From assembly GCA_015494435.1 (NCBI GenBank), contig WGBH01000233.1, positions 1 through 13,120 on the forward strand: a stretch of DNA of 13,120 bases, in the 5' to 3' direction. The notes beneath the pieces were generated by a model. That model was not told the origin of the DNA. It saw nothing but the letters and a program-made list of their open reading frames with translations, and ran no database searches. Source of the stretch: Thiotrichaceae bacterium (GTDB lineage Bacteria; Pseudomonadota; Gammaproteobacteria; Thiotrichales; Thiotrichaceae). Numbering within the stretch: position 1 is the first letter of the stretch; every line of letters begins with the position of its first letter. Below, piece after piece: positions 7,020 to 13,120 of the stretch. Position numbers and translations under genes: made by a program.

Positions 7020-8033
7020 ATGACTTTTCGTCTTAAATTTACTCGCACGCTCTCTGTGTTTGCAATAAGTATCGCATTCGCATTAACGATAACGGCCTGT
7101 TCTGTTAATCCTGTTTCGGGAAAAAAAGATTTTTCTTTAATCTCCGAGGATCAAGAAATACAGATGGGTCTACAAGCACATCAAGCTATTTTAAAAAAAC
7201 AAAAAACTTATAATAATGCACGTTTACAAGCCTATGTGAATAAGATTGGGCAAGAATTAGCGAGCAAAAGCCATCGCAATAAAATCCACTATACTTTTAC
7301 AATATTAGATGATCCTAGTGTGAATGCGTTTGCGCTACCTGGTGGTTATGTCTATGTTACAACAGGTTTAATGGCGTATTTAAATTCTGAAGGTCAATTA
7401 GCAGGCGTGTTAGGGCATGAAATTGGACATATTACCGCTCGACACGGAGTACAACAAACAAGCGCAGGCATGGCTGCTAATATATTGATTAATTTAATTA
7501 ACAAGAAGGCAGACGGTAGTGGTAAGTTATTGAATGTATTAGGTAATGCGATGTTAAGTGGCTATGGTCGCAAACATGAGTTAGAAGCGGATCATTTAGG
7601 TGCGGAATATTTAGCACGTGTTGGCTATAGCCCAAAAAATATGATTGATGTGATTGGCGTTCTAAAAGCACAAGAAATGTACGCATCAAATCAACAGGGT
7701 CGTAGCGGTGGCTCTTATCACGGTCTATTTGCAACGCATCCTAGCAATGACCAGCGCTTACAAGAAGTCGTCAATGCAGCTAAAAATATTCCATCAGCAG
7801 GTTCTCGTGCTCCTAATCGTAATGCTTATTTAAGACAAATTAATGGTTTAGAATTTAAAATCAGCAAAAATAAAACGGGTCGTATTGTCGTTGGGACGGT
7901 TAAAACATCAGGACTAACCTTTGAAGCACTGGCTAAAAAAAGTGCAGTAGGAGCAGGACAACTCCGCCTACTTAATGGTCGATATCCTAACGGACGCTTG
8001 AATCAAGGCGAATTAATCAAAATTATTAGATAA
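7020..8033 (+). CDS. M48 family zinc metalloprotease, lipoprotein
   Basis: A membrane-anchored zinc endopeptidase of the periplasm. The N-terminus is a lipoprotein signal: positively charged residues, a hydrophobic stretch (11-22) and the lipobox-like ITAC with Cys27 as lipidated residue. The M48 domain shows FALPGGYVYV (104-113), zinc motif HEIGH (133-137) and ELEAD (187-191), whose first Glu is the expected third zinc ligand. The last 60 or so residues (GLTFEALAKKSAVGAGQLRLLNG and onward) look LysM-like and could bind peptidoglycan. It resembles E. coli LoiP/BepA-type proteases involved in outer-membrane protein quality control, but lacks the TPR domain of BepA. AAGGAAGG (7007-7014) is a strong ribosome binding site. 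It sits 19 bases after the nuclease gene and 16 bases before the malic enzyme gene, so all three are likely co-transcribed. Confidence 0.93.
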   Translation: MTFRLKFTRTLSVFAISIAFALTITACSVNPVSGKKDFSLISEDQEIQMGLQAHQAILKKQKTYNNARLQAYVNKIGQELASKSHRNKIHYTFTILDDPSVNAFALPGGYVYVTTGLMAYLNSEGQLAGVLGHEIGHITARHGVQQTSAGMAANILINLINKKADGSGKLLNVLGNAMLSGYGRKHELEADHLGAEYLARVGYSPKNMIDVIGVLKAQEMYASNQQGRSGGSYHGLFATHPSNDQRLQEVVNAAKNIPSAGSRAPNRNAYLRQINGLEFKISKNKTGRIVVGTVKTSGLTFEALAKKSAVGAGQLRLLNGRYPNGRLNQGELIKIIR

Positions 8034-8049
8034 ATAAAGGAAAAGACCA

Positions 8050-9270
8050 ATGTCAAACACATTAAAAGAACAAGCACTTGCATACCATCAATACCCAAAA
8101 CCAGGGAAAATTGCTACTAAAATCACTAAATCCACCGAAACACAGCATGATTTATCACTCGCTTATACCCCAGGTGTTGCAGAGCCTGTTAAAGAGATTT
8201 ATGAAGACTCCGAAGCAGCTTATAAATATACCGCTAAAGGTAATTTAGTCGGTGTTATTACCGATGGCACGGCAGTTTTGGGCTTGGGTAATGTCGGTTC
8301 GTTGGCAGGCAAACCTGTGATGGAAGGCAAAGGGGTACTATTTAAACGCTTTGCGGATGTCGATGTGTTTGATATTGAAATCAATGCAGACTCTCCACAA
8401 GACTTTATTGATACCGTAGTGCGTATTGCGCCAACTTTTGGAGGAATTAATCTTGAAGATATTGCAGCCCCTCATTGCTTTGAAATTGAGCGTAAACTGA
8501 GTGATTTATTGGATATTCCTGTTTTTCATGATGATCAGCACGGTACAGCCATTATCATTGCAGCAGGATTAATCAATGCCTTAGAAATTCAAAATAAAAT
8601 GATTGAAACAGCGGTTATCGTTTGTCTTGGGGCAGGTGCTGCGGGGATTGCTTCAATGCAATTACTAGAAGCGTTAGGTGCAAAAAAAGAAAATCTTTAT
8701 ATGTTAGATCGTGGGGGTGTTATTCATGCAGGACGTGATGATTTAAACCAATACAAGGCAGAATACGCACTCACCACAGAAAAACGTAGTTTATTAGAAG
8801 CGTGTACGGATGCAGATGTTTTTATCGGTGTATCAGGACCTAATTTACTTAGCGAAGAAGCGGTCAAAGCAATGGCACCAAATCCTATTATCTTTGCACT
8901 TTCTAACCCTGATCCTGAAATTGATCCTGTAATTGCTAAAACCGCACGTCCTGATCTTATTATGGCAACAGGTCGGAGTGATTATCCTAATCAGGTTAAT
9001 AATGTACTCGGTTTTCCCTTTATCTTTCGAGGTGCATTAGATGTGCGTGCCTCCTGCATTAACCGTGAAATGCAAGTCGCCGCCGTAAAAGCACTGGCTG
9101 ACCTTACTAAAGAAGAAGTCCCCGAAGAAGTATTGAAAGCTTACAATAAAGAGGCAATGGCATTTGGTGCTGATTATATTATTCCCACTCCACTTGATCC
9201 ACGTTTACGTCAACGGATACCTCAAGCGATTGCACAAGCAGCGATTGACTCAGGAGTGGCGAAAAAATAA
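8050..9270 (+). CDS. maeB: Malic enzyme, short form (no phosphotransacetylase domain)
   Basis: This cytoplasmic enzyme oxidatively decarboxylates malate to pyruvate and CO2 with reduction of NAD(P), linking the TCA cycle to pyruvate and supplying reducing power. Catalytic and metal residues are visible: Tyr39 (SLAYTPGVAEP), Lys94 (VMEGKGVLFK), Glu136-Asp137 (INLEDIAAP) and Asp161-Asp162 (FHDDQHGTA). The nucleotide-binding loop is GAGAAG (194-199). The protein matches the N-terminal half of E. coli MaeB but stops at 406 residues, without the C-terminal phosphotransacetylase-like regulatory domain. This short architecture is also common in other bacteria, so maeB is a family label rather than proof of orthology. 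I cannot tell NAD from NADP preference. AAGG upstream serves as ribosome binding site. It is the last gene of the run and converges with the GH-like gene. Confidence 0.95.
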   Translation: MSNTLKEQALAYHQYPKPGKIATKITKSTETQHDLSLAYTPGVAEPVKEIYEDSEAAYKYTAKGNLVGVITDGTAVLGLGNVGSLAGKPVMEGKGVLFKRFADVDVFDIEINADSPQDFIDTVVRIAPTFGGINLEDIAAPHCFEIERKLSDLLDIPVFHDDQHGTAIIIAAGLINALEIQNKMIETAVIVCLGAGAAGIASMQLLEALGAKKENLYMLDRGGVIHAGRDDLNQYKAEYALTTEKRSLLEACTDADVFIGVSGPNLLSEEAVKAMAPNPIIFALSNPDPEIDPVIAKTARPDLIMATGRSDYPNQVNNVLGFPFIFRGALDVRASCINREMQVAAVKALADLTKEEVPEEVLKAYNKEAMAFGADYIIPTPLDPRLRQRIPQAIAQAAIDSGVAKK

Positions 9271-9354
9271 AAAAGAGATTCACCTTGAATAACTGAATAA
9301 CAGGGTATTACACTTCCTTCCTAATTTAGGAAAATGGAAACAATGCTTTATAAC

Positions 9355-9475
9355 AATATCCTCGCCAAATCTAAACTGTAGAGTGGATAAGTGCAACGCA
9401 TCCACCGCAACCTATTGATTTTATTGGATGCTCTATCCCTTATCTATCCTACAAATCACGATTGGCGAAGGTATT
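9355..9475. repeat. 121-bp element with 14-bp terminal inverted repeats (copy 2)
   Basis: The right end TTGGCGAAGGTATT (9462-9475) is identical to the right end of the element at 3862-3981. The left end AATATCCTCGCCAA (9355-9368) matches with two substitutions. The interior differs from copy 1 but again contains an AACGCAT motif (9395-9401), within GTGCAACGCATCCACC. It lies in the 279-base gap between the convergent malic enzyme and GH-like genes. That gap also holds a 15-bp perfect palindrome TTCCTAATTTAGGAA (9318-9332) and a weak hairpin at 9509-9535, which may help end transcription. Confidence 0.65.
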
Positions 9476-9549
9476 ATTATAAACGTTCGCTATATTAAGT
9501 TTTATCTTAGTGACGGAAAAGCTGAAGCTTTCACTCCTTTTGTTCTACC

Positions 9550-11529
9550 TCACCTTCGTTGCGCATCTTTTCTTCGATGCAATTGTTTACGACGACGTGC
9601 TTCTAAACGCTGTTTACTCGTTTTTTTGATTCTATCTTTTTTAAAAGCTTTGACTCTAGCCACTTCTCGTTGACGAATGGCATTAATTTTTTGCATTGCA
9701 TGAGCGCGACGTACCATTTCTTGTTTAATCGCATTTTCAATCCGTTGTTGGGCTAATTTACGACGCTTTGTTTCTATTTTTAATAAAGCTGCATCTCTTT
9801 GCTCCTTAATATCAACATCTGCATTCGCTACTCGCTCAAAAATACCTTTACCGGGGTTTTTCTTAGGCTTAATAAAACGTGCAATCACGCGACCAACACA
9901 GCCTCTCCACCAACAAGGGCTATGATAAGCAAAGGTGATTAAGGCCCGGTGTTTAGGTGCGGTATGAATAGGTTGATTAATATATTCTTTAGTTCCCCAA
10001 CTCCCAAACCAACGTGGTGTTCTAGGGGCTGAAAAGGCAACAAATAAAGTGCCCCCTGCCTTCTTCCAGCCTGATAAGAGATCATAATATGCCTGTCCCA
10101 TTTGACGACTTCGATTAGCGGCAATAAATAAACGGGTTGGATTTTGTTTTATATTACGACTTTCCCAGTCTACCAAATGTTGTCCTCCTTCATAGGCAAC
10201 TAATCGCACCCCATATTTCCGTACTGTTTCTGCCTGTTTTTTAATAAGCTTAATCACATTAGGAATAGAATAGGGTTCTTTAAGGTCATACAATGCTTTA
10301 AAAATATCCTTAACAGAACGTGCGCGACGCGAGGTACTCATTTTTGGATAAAAATAAGGCGCAATGGCTAAAACATCGGTTTTTTTATAAGCATCACGAT
10401 AAGAAAGCACCATATCACTAAGGCGAGAATAAGGCGTATACCCTCCCATAACACGTATTAAACGCTGATTGCCTCTGAAGATTTTCGTCCATAAATCAAA
10501 TATTTGTACACTTCTAAGGGAATAATATTTATAACCTGCTTTTATTTTATCTTTATCAAGGCGCATAGCTAAGCCTTTTTTCTTAACATAATTTGCCTGT
10601 GTAAAAATACCATTCCATGCTTCATTAGTGTATTCAATATACACGTTAAGCTGAGGGTTTAAATGACCTTGTACATACTTTGCAAACTGTTGAATATATT
10701 GATTATTTGCTTTATGTGGCAAGCAAAACCAAGGATCAATATTTAATATATTAGCTAAACCCACCATTATTTCAACGGGTGCACCACGGATGGCAGTTTT
10801 TCCGCCCCATGTTTGCTGTTCAAGTGTATTACGCTTAGCCCACGAAGTAATGGGGTTACGAGTAATGCCTGACATATTCATAAAACGAATCACTTTAAAG
10901 TCTTTCATATAATCTAAATAAGCAGGATTAAAAATAATAGTATTAAAATTTCGCTCAAAAGATAGAAATTGTCCTGGTGGACATTTTTGTGGGTGTCTAA
11001 CTAAATCAAAAGGGTTGCTACTACAGATACCACCTGGCATTAAAATATGGATATCACGGATATGATTTTTTGGATCAGTTGATTTTATAATCAAAGTTGC
11101 ATTGATCTCAGCTGACCTCCCCGCATAGATTGAAATAATATCTTTTCCAGTAAGTCGCTTAACTAATTTCGCATTATGTCCGTAAATAATTTCCCCTTTG
11201 CCTTTATATAACACCGTATAAAGACCTTGTGGCAGAACCTCTTTAGGTACATTTTTTATAAAACGGGTGCCCACCTGTGCTGAAGGAGGAATACTCGTTG
11301 GCCACCCATTTTTATCATAACGTATCGTCCCTTTAGTCAACCATGGTCGCGCTTCTTCAAAAGGAATTGATGATTTAAAAATATCAACAAAAGGCAAACT
11401 GGCATCATCTTCAGTAATTTCATTGGTATTAATACCCAAGGGGGAGTTAGGAGGGGAAGGGGAGGCGCTAAATGCAATAGAACAAGGAAAAAGCAATAAT
11501 AGAATAAAAAATTCAAATCGAAAAGTCAT
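9550..11529 (-). CDS. Exported clan GH-A glycoside hydrolase-like protein with basic C-terminal tail
   Basis: An exported protein of 659 residues with a signal peptide (hydrophobic 5-20, likely cleavage near SA/SAS at 20-23). Residues about 80-190 form an uncharacterised beta-rich N-terminal region. Residues about 200-535 look like a (beta/alpha)8 barrel: IRFMNM (214-219), DPWFCLPHKAN (265-275), IEYTNEAW (298-305) and VAYEGGQH (444-451). The Asn302-Glu303 pair and Glu447 fit the acid/base and nucleophile of clan GH-A (as in GH5 or GH39), so a retaining glycosidase is likely; substrate unknown. From about residue 575 to the end the chain becomes extremely rich in Arg and Lys with heptad-like spacing, probably a long basic helix. 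A short Cys-Trp segment (CWWRGC, 539-544) lies between barrel and tail. Cellulose or exopolysaccharide is a guess only. No neighbouring polysaccharide genes are seen. Confidence 0.75.
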   Translation of the reverse strand: MTFRFEFFILLLLFPCSIAFSASPSPPNSPLGINTNEITEDDASLPFVDIFKSSIPFEEARPWLTKGTIRYDKNGWPTSIPPSAQVGTRFIKNVPKEVLPQGLYTVLYKGKGEIIYGHNAKLVKRLTGKDIISIYAGRSAEINATLIIKSTDPKNHIRDIHILMPGGICSSNPFDLVRHPQKCPPGQFLSFERNFNTIIFNPAYLDYMKDFKVIRFMNMSGITRNPITSWAKRNTLEQQTWGGKTAIRGAPVEIMVGLANILNIDPWFCLPHKANNQYIQQFAKYVQGHLNPQLNVYIEYTNEAWNGIFTQANYVKKKGLAMRLDKDKIKAGYKYYSLRSVQIFDLWTKIFRGNQRLIRVMGGYTPYSRLSDMVLSYRDAYKKTDVLAIAPYFYPKMSTSRRARSVKDIFKALYDLKEPYSIPNVIKLIKKQAETVRKYGVRLVAYEGGQHLVDWESRNIKQNPTRLFIAANRSRQMGQAYYDLLSGWKKAGGTLFVAFSAPRTPRWFGSWGTKEYINQPIHTAPKHRALITFAYHSPCWWRGCVGRVIARFIKPKKNPGKGIFERVANADVDIKEQRDAALLKIETKRRKLAQQRIENAIKQEMVRRAHAMQKINAIRQREVARVKAFKKDRIKKTSKQRLEARRRKQLHRRKDAQRR

Positions 11530-11552
11530 AGAAAACCAATATCCTTGCTTGA

Positions 11553-11593
11553 AATGAACGCTTCATTGTAGAGGTAATAAACTAATTATCCAA
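11553..11593 (-). promoter_or_regulatory. Promoter with overlapping palindrome upstream of the GH-like gene
   Basis: Read on the minus strand, TTGGAT (11588-11593) and TACAAT (11565-11570) are separated by 17 bases. A 15-base dyad AATGAA-CGC-TTCATT (11553-11567) overlaps the -10 and the probable start point. This is the position of a repressor operator, although the regulator is unknown. Confidence 0.4.
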
Positions 11594-11663
11594 AGAAAAA
11601 AGTCTATATTGACAATTCTTCATCTTAGATTGACTGAGTTTTATTATTTTTTATTCTAATAAT

Positions 11664-11710
11664 GAAATATTCGTTTCAGTTGTTTTTTTATCAATCTTGA
11701 AACGTATTTC
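11664..11710. repeat. Inverted repeat with 12-base arms
   Basis: GAAATA plus CGTTTC (11664-11669 and 11672-11677, split by TT) is inverted as GAAACGTATTTC (11699-11710) around a 21-base loop. It is the first of several inverted repeats in the gene-free stretch 11530-12113. A shorter pair, TTGGATT (11734-11740) and AATCCAA (11761-11767), follows. Confidence 0.5.
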
Positions 11711-11767
11711 ACAATACTCCGTATGCCAAGCCATTGGATTTGGGTCATCTGAACAGTTACAATCCAA

Positions 11768-11816
11768 GGAGTCCAAGCTTTAGCTTGTGATCCGCACAAG
11801 CTAAAGCTTGGACTCC
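11768..11816. repeat. Perfect 22-bp inverted repeat (hairpin element)
   Basis: Arms at 11768-11789 and 11795-11816 are exact inverse copies, beginning GGAGTCCAAGC and ending GCTTGGACTCC, with a 5-base loop ATCCG. Each arm contains the smaller imperfect palindrome AAGCTTTAGCTT. No T-run follows on either strand. The near-perfect symmetry suggests a REP-like dispersed hairpin element or selection on the hairpin itself rather than a simple terminator. Confidence 0.85.
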
Positions 11817-11900
11817 TGCGGAAATTTAATATGTGAATATCTATATCTAAAAAGTAGTTTATCGTTTTTTTTAATTAAACAACGTCTTTATACATATTCA

Positions 11901-12057
11901 AGGCTGTGAAAGTATTCCTGAAACAAATAAAAATGGTTAAAATTCCCCGTGTTTCGCCCAAAAATGAAGCCAGTAGCTCGCTATTATCTTCATTTTTGAA
12001 CAAAATTTAGAGGATTTTTCCTCATTCTTCTTCTGTCCCAGAATATTTTCACAGCCT
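11901..12057. repeat. Nested inverted-repeat element of about 157 bp
   Basis: The outer arms AGGCTGTGAAAGTATTC (11901-11917) and GAATATTTTCACAGCCT (12041-12057) match at 16 of 17 positions. Inside lies a perfect 11-bp hairpin, CAAAAATGAAG (11959-11969) and CTTCATTTTTG (11988-11998), whose loop carries TAGCTCGCTA (11974-11983). The same ten bases recur just outside at 12095-12104. There is no coding capacity. It fits a small non-autonomous mobile element or a transposon remnant. On the minus strand the inner hairpin could end prk transcription. Confidence 0.6.
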
Positions 12058-12113
12058 CACTTGATTGAGAACGCAACGTTGCAGCAGGCTGATATAGCTC
12101 GCTACCTTAATAT

Positions 12114-13013
12114 TTACGATTTACTTTCTTCAATCATTTTATGAATAATGGGGGCTAGAATAATTTCCATTGCCATACTCATTTTTCCACCAGGAACAAC
12201 AATGCTATTACGACGTGTCATAAAAGAGTCATGTAACATGTTGAGTAGATAAGGGAAATCAACATTGAATTTAGCAGGATCTTTAAAACGGATCACTACC
12301 ATACTTTCATCAGGTGTTGGAATATCACGCGCAATAAATGGGTCGGAGGTATCCACTAAAGGTACACGTTGGAAATTAATATCAGTCCGTCCAAATTGTG
12401 GTGTAATATAATGTACATAGTCAGGCATACGGCGCAAAATAGTCTCAACGGTGTCGGATGCAGCATAGCCACGTTCAGCATAGTCACGGTGAATTTTTTG
12501 AATCCATTCGAGATTAACACTTGGTACAACACCAATTCCTAAATCAACATACCTTGAAGTATCAATCTCTTGTTTGCTATCTGCTACAAGTCCATGTAAT
12601 CCCTCATAAAAGAGTAGATCACTGCCTGCTTCAATTTCTTCCCAAGGGGTAAACTCTCCAGAGGCTTTATTACAGCCAAGACGTGCATTTTGCTCGGCGG
12701 CTTCATCGTCATTATGTAAGTAATAACGTTTTTTACTGACACCCTTTTCGCCATATTCTTTAAAGGTTTTTTCTAATGCCGCAAAATCGTTGGCTTGAGG
12801 GCCAAAATGACTAAAGCTTAAATCACCATTTTCTTCTGCTTCTTTGGCCTTTTGAGCAAATTCAACACGGCTTAAGCTGTGGAAGCTATCACCTTCAACA
12901 ATGGCTGGATGAATATTTTCACGTTTAAAAATATTTTCAAACGCTCTTTTAACATAAGTTGTACCAGCACCAGAGGAACCAGTAACAGAAACAACAGGAT
13001 ACTTCTTTGACAT
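12114..13013 (-). CDS. prk: Phosphoribulokinase, class I bacterial type
   Basis: This cytoplasmic enzyme phosphorylates ribulose 5-phosphate with ATP to give ribulose 1,5-bisphosphate, the CO2 acceptor of the Calvin cycle. The N-terminal P-loop GSSGAGTT (12-19) and EGDSFH (40-45), with Asp42 as the catalytic residue known from Rhodobacter PRK, are intact. Family segments YEGLHG (about 155-160), VNLEWIQKIHRD and VVPGGKMSMAMEI follow in order. The 299 residues slightly exceed the usual 290, with a short insertion near residues 103-115. Class I enzymes are typically octamers regulated by NADH and AMP. AAGGAG on the minus strand, eight bases before the ATG at 13013, fixes the start. The gene stands alone with its own promoter. 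E. coli-type homologues exist without a Calvin cycle, so autotrophy is likely but not proven here. Confidence 0.95.
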   Translation of the reverse strand: MSKKYPVVSVTGSSGAGTTYVKRAFENIFKRENIHPAIVEGDSFHSLSRVEFAQKAKEAEENGDLSFSHFGPQANDFAALEKTFKEYGEKGVSKKRYYLHNDDEAAEQNARLGCNKASGEFTPWEEIEAGSDLLFYEGLHGLVADSKQEIDTSRYVDLGIGVVPSVNLEWIQKIHRDYAERGYAASDTVETILRRMPDYVHYITPQFGRTDINFQRVPLVDTSDPFIARDIPTPDESMVVIRFKDPAKFNVDFPYLLNMLHDSFMTRRNSIVVPGGKMSMAMEIILAPIIHKMIEESKS

Positions 13014-13051
13014 AAAAACTCCTTAAAAATGAGAAAATGAGGTGTGTGTAT

Positions 13052-13080
13052 TGTATATGCGATTTATCTACAAAAAACAA
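13052..13080 (-). promoter_or_regulatory. Sigma70-type promoter of prk
   Basis: Reading the minus strand, TTGTTT (13075-13080) and TATACA (13052-13057) are separated by exactly 17 bases, about 40 bases ahead of the start codon. The ribosome binding site AAGGAG follows. No convincing CbbR-type operator is visible in the 40 bases left in the window. Confidence 0.55.
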
Positions 13081-13120
13081 TATCTCATAATGGTCGCAAT
13101 CTACCTATTCTGCCTGAAAC

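Noticed and set aside
9509..9535. Hairpin AGTG...CACT with inner AAAGC-TGAA-GCTTT as terminator
   Set aside because: The stem is broken by a bulge and the T-run is poor on both strands, so I do not call a terminator.
9428..9673. Plus-strand reading frame of 81 codons
   Set aside because: It is mostly antisense to the basic tail of the GH-like gene and starts inside a repeat element; no ribosome binding site or family resemblance.

Overview
The window looks like chromosomal DNA from an AT-rich gammaproteobacterium. The proteins (MetK, AhcY, MetF, a short malic enzyme, a type B L31 and a class I phosphoribulokinase) are all of proteobacterial type. The phosphoribulokinase, together with the abundance of small inverted-repeat elements, suggests an autotrophic, possibly sulfur-oxidising (Thiotrichales-like) lineage. 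That placement is an inference: no RuBisCO or sulfur gene lies in the window, and E. coli also carries a PRK homologue without a Calvin cycle.

Positions 1-3800 (+ strand) hold a SAM-cycle cluster, metK-ahcY-metF. It is headed by a leader RNA that matches the S-adenosylhomocysteine (SAH) riboswitch: conserved sequence blocks, a 9-bp P1, a P4 hairpin and a pseudoknot. MetK makes SAM, AhcY removes the SAH left by methyltransferases, and MetF supplies methyl-THF for methionine regeneration. A hairpin lies between metK and ahcY, and a strong intrinsic terminator lies between ahcY and metF, so metF expression may be partly uncoupled.

Positions 3800-5900 hold a convergent minus-strand gene for an exported trypsin-like/PDZ protease, then about 430 bp without a gene. 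Positions 5911-9270 (+ strand) hold a zinc-independent ribosomal protein L31 and its terminator, then a tight three-gene run: a secreted nuclease with a C-terminal OB-like domain, an M48 metalloprotease lipoprotein, and a malic enzyme lacking the phosphotransacetylase domain.

Positions 9550-11529 (- strand) encode an exported clan GH-A glycoside hydrolase-like protein with an unusual, very basic, probably helical C-terminal tail. The 584 bp from 11530 to 12113 contain no gene but are dense in inverted repeats, including a perfect 22-bp hairpin and a nested element of about 157 bp. Positions 12114-13013 (- strand) encode phosphoribulokinase with its own promoter.

Two elements of 120 and 121 bp with the same 14-bp terminal inverted repeat sit in the two convergent intergenic gaps (metF/protease and malic enzyme/GH-like). 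I see no CRISPR array, tRNA, rRNA, transposase or phage gene, and no obvious multi-gene defence or novel system. The strongest points of interest are the riboswitch placed on metK, the paired small elements, the GH-like protein with its basic tail, and the repeat cluster.
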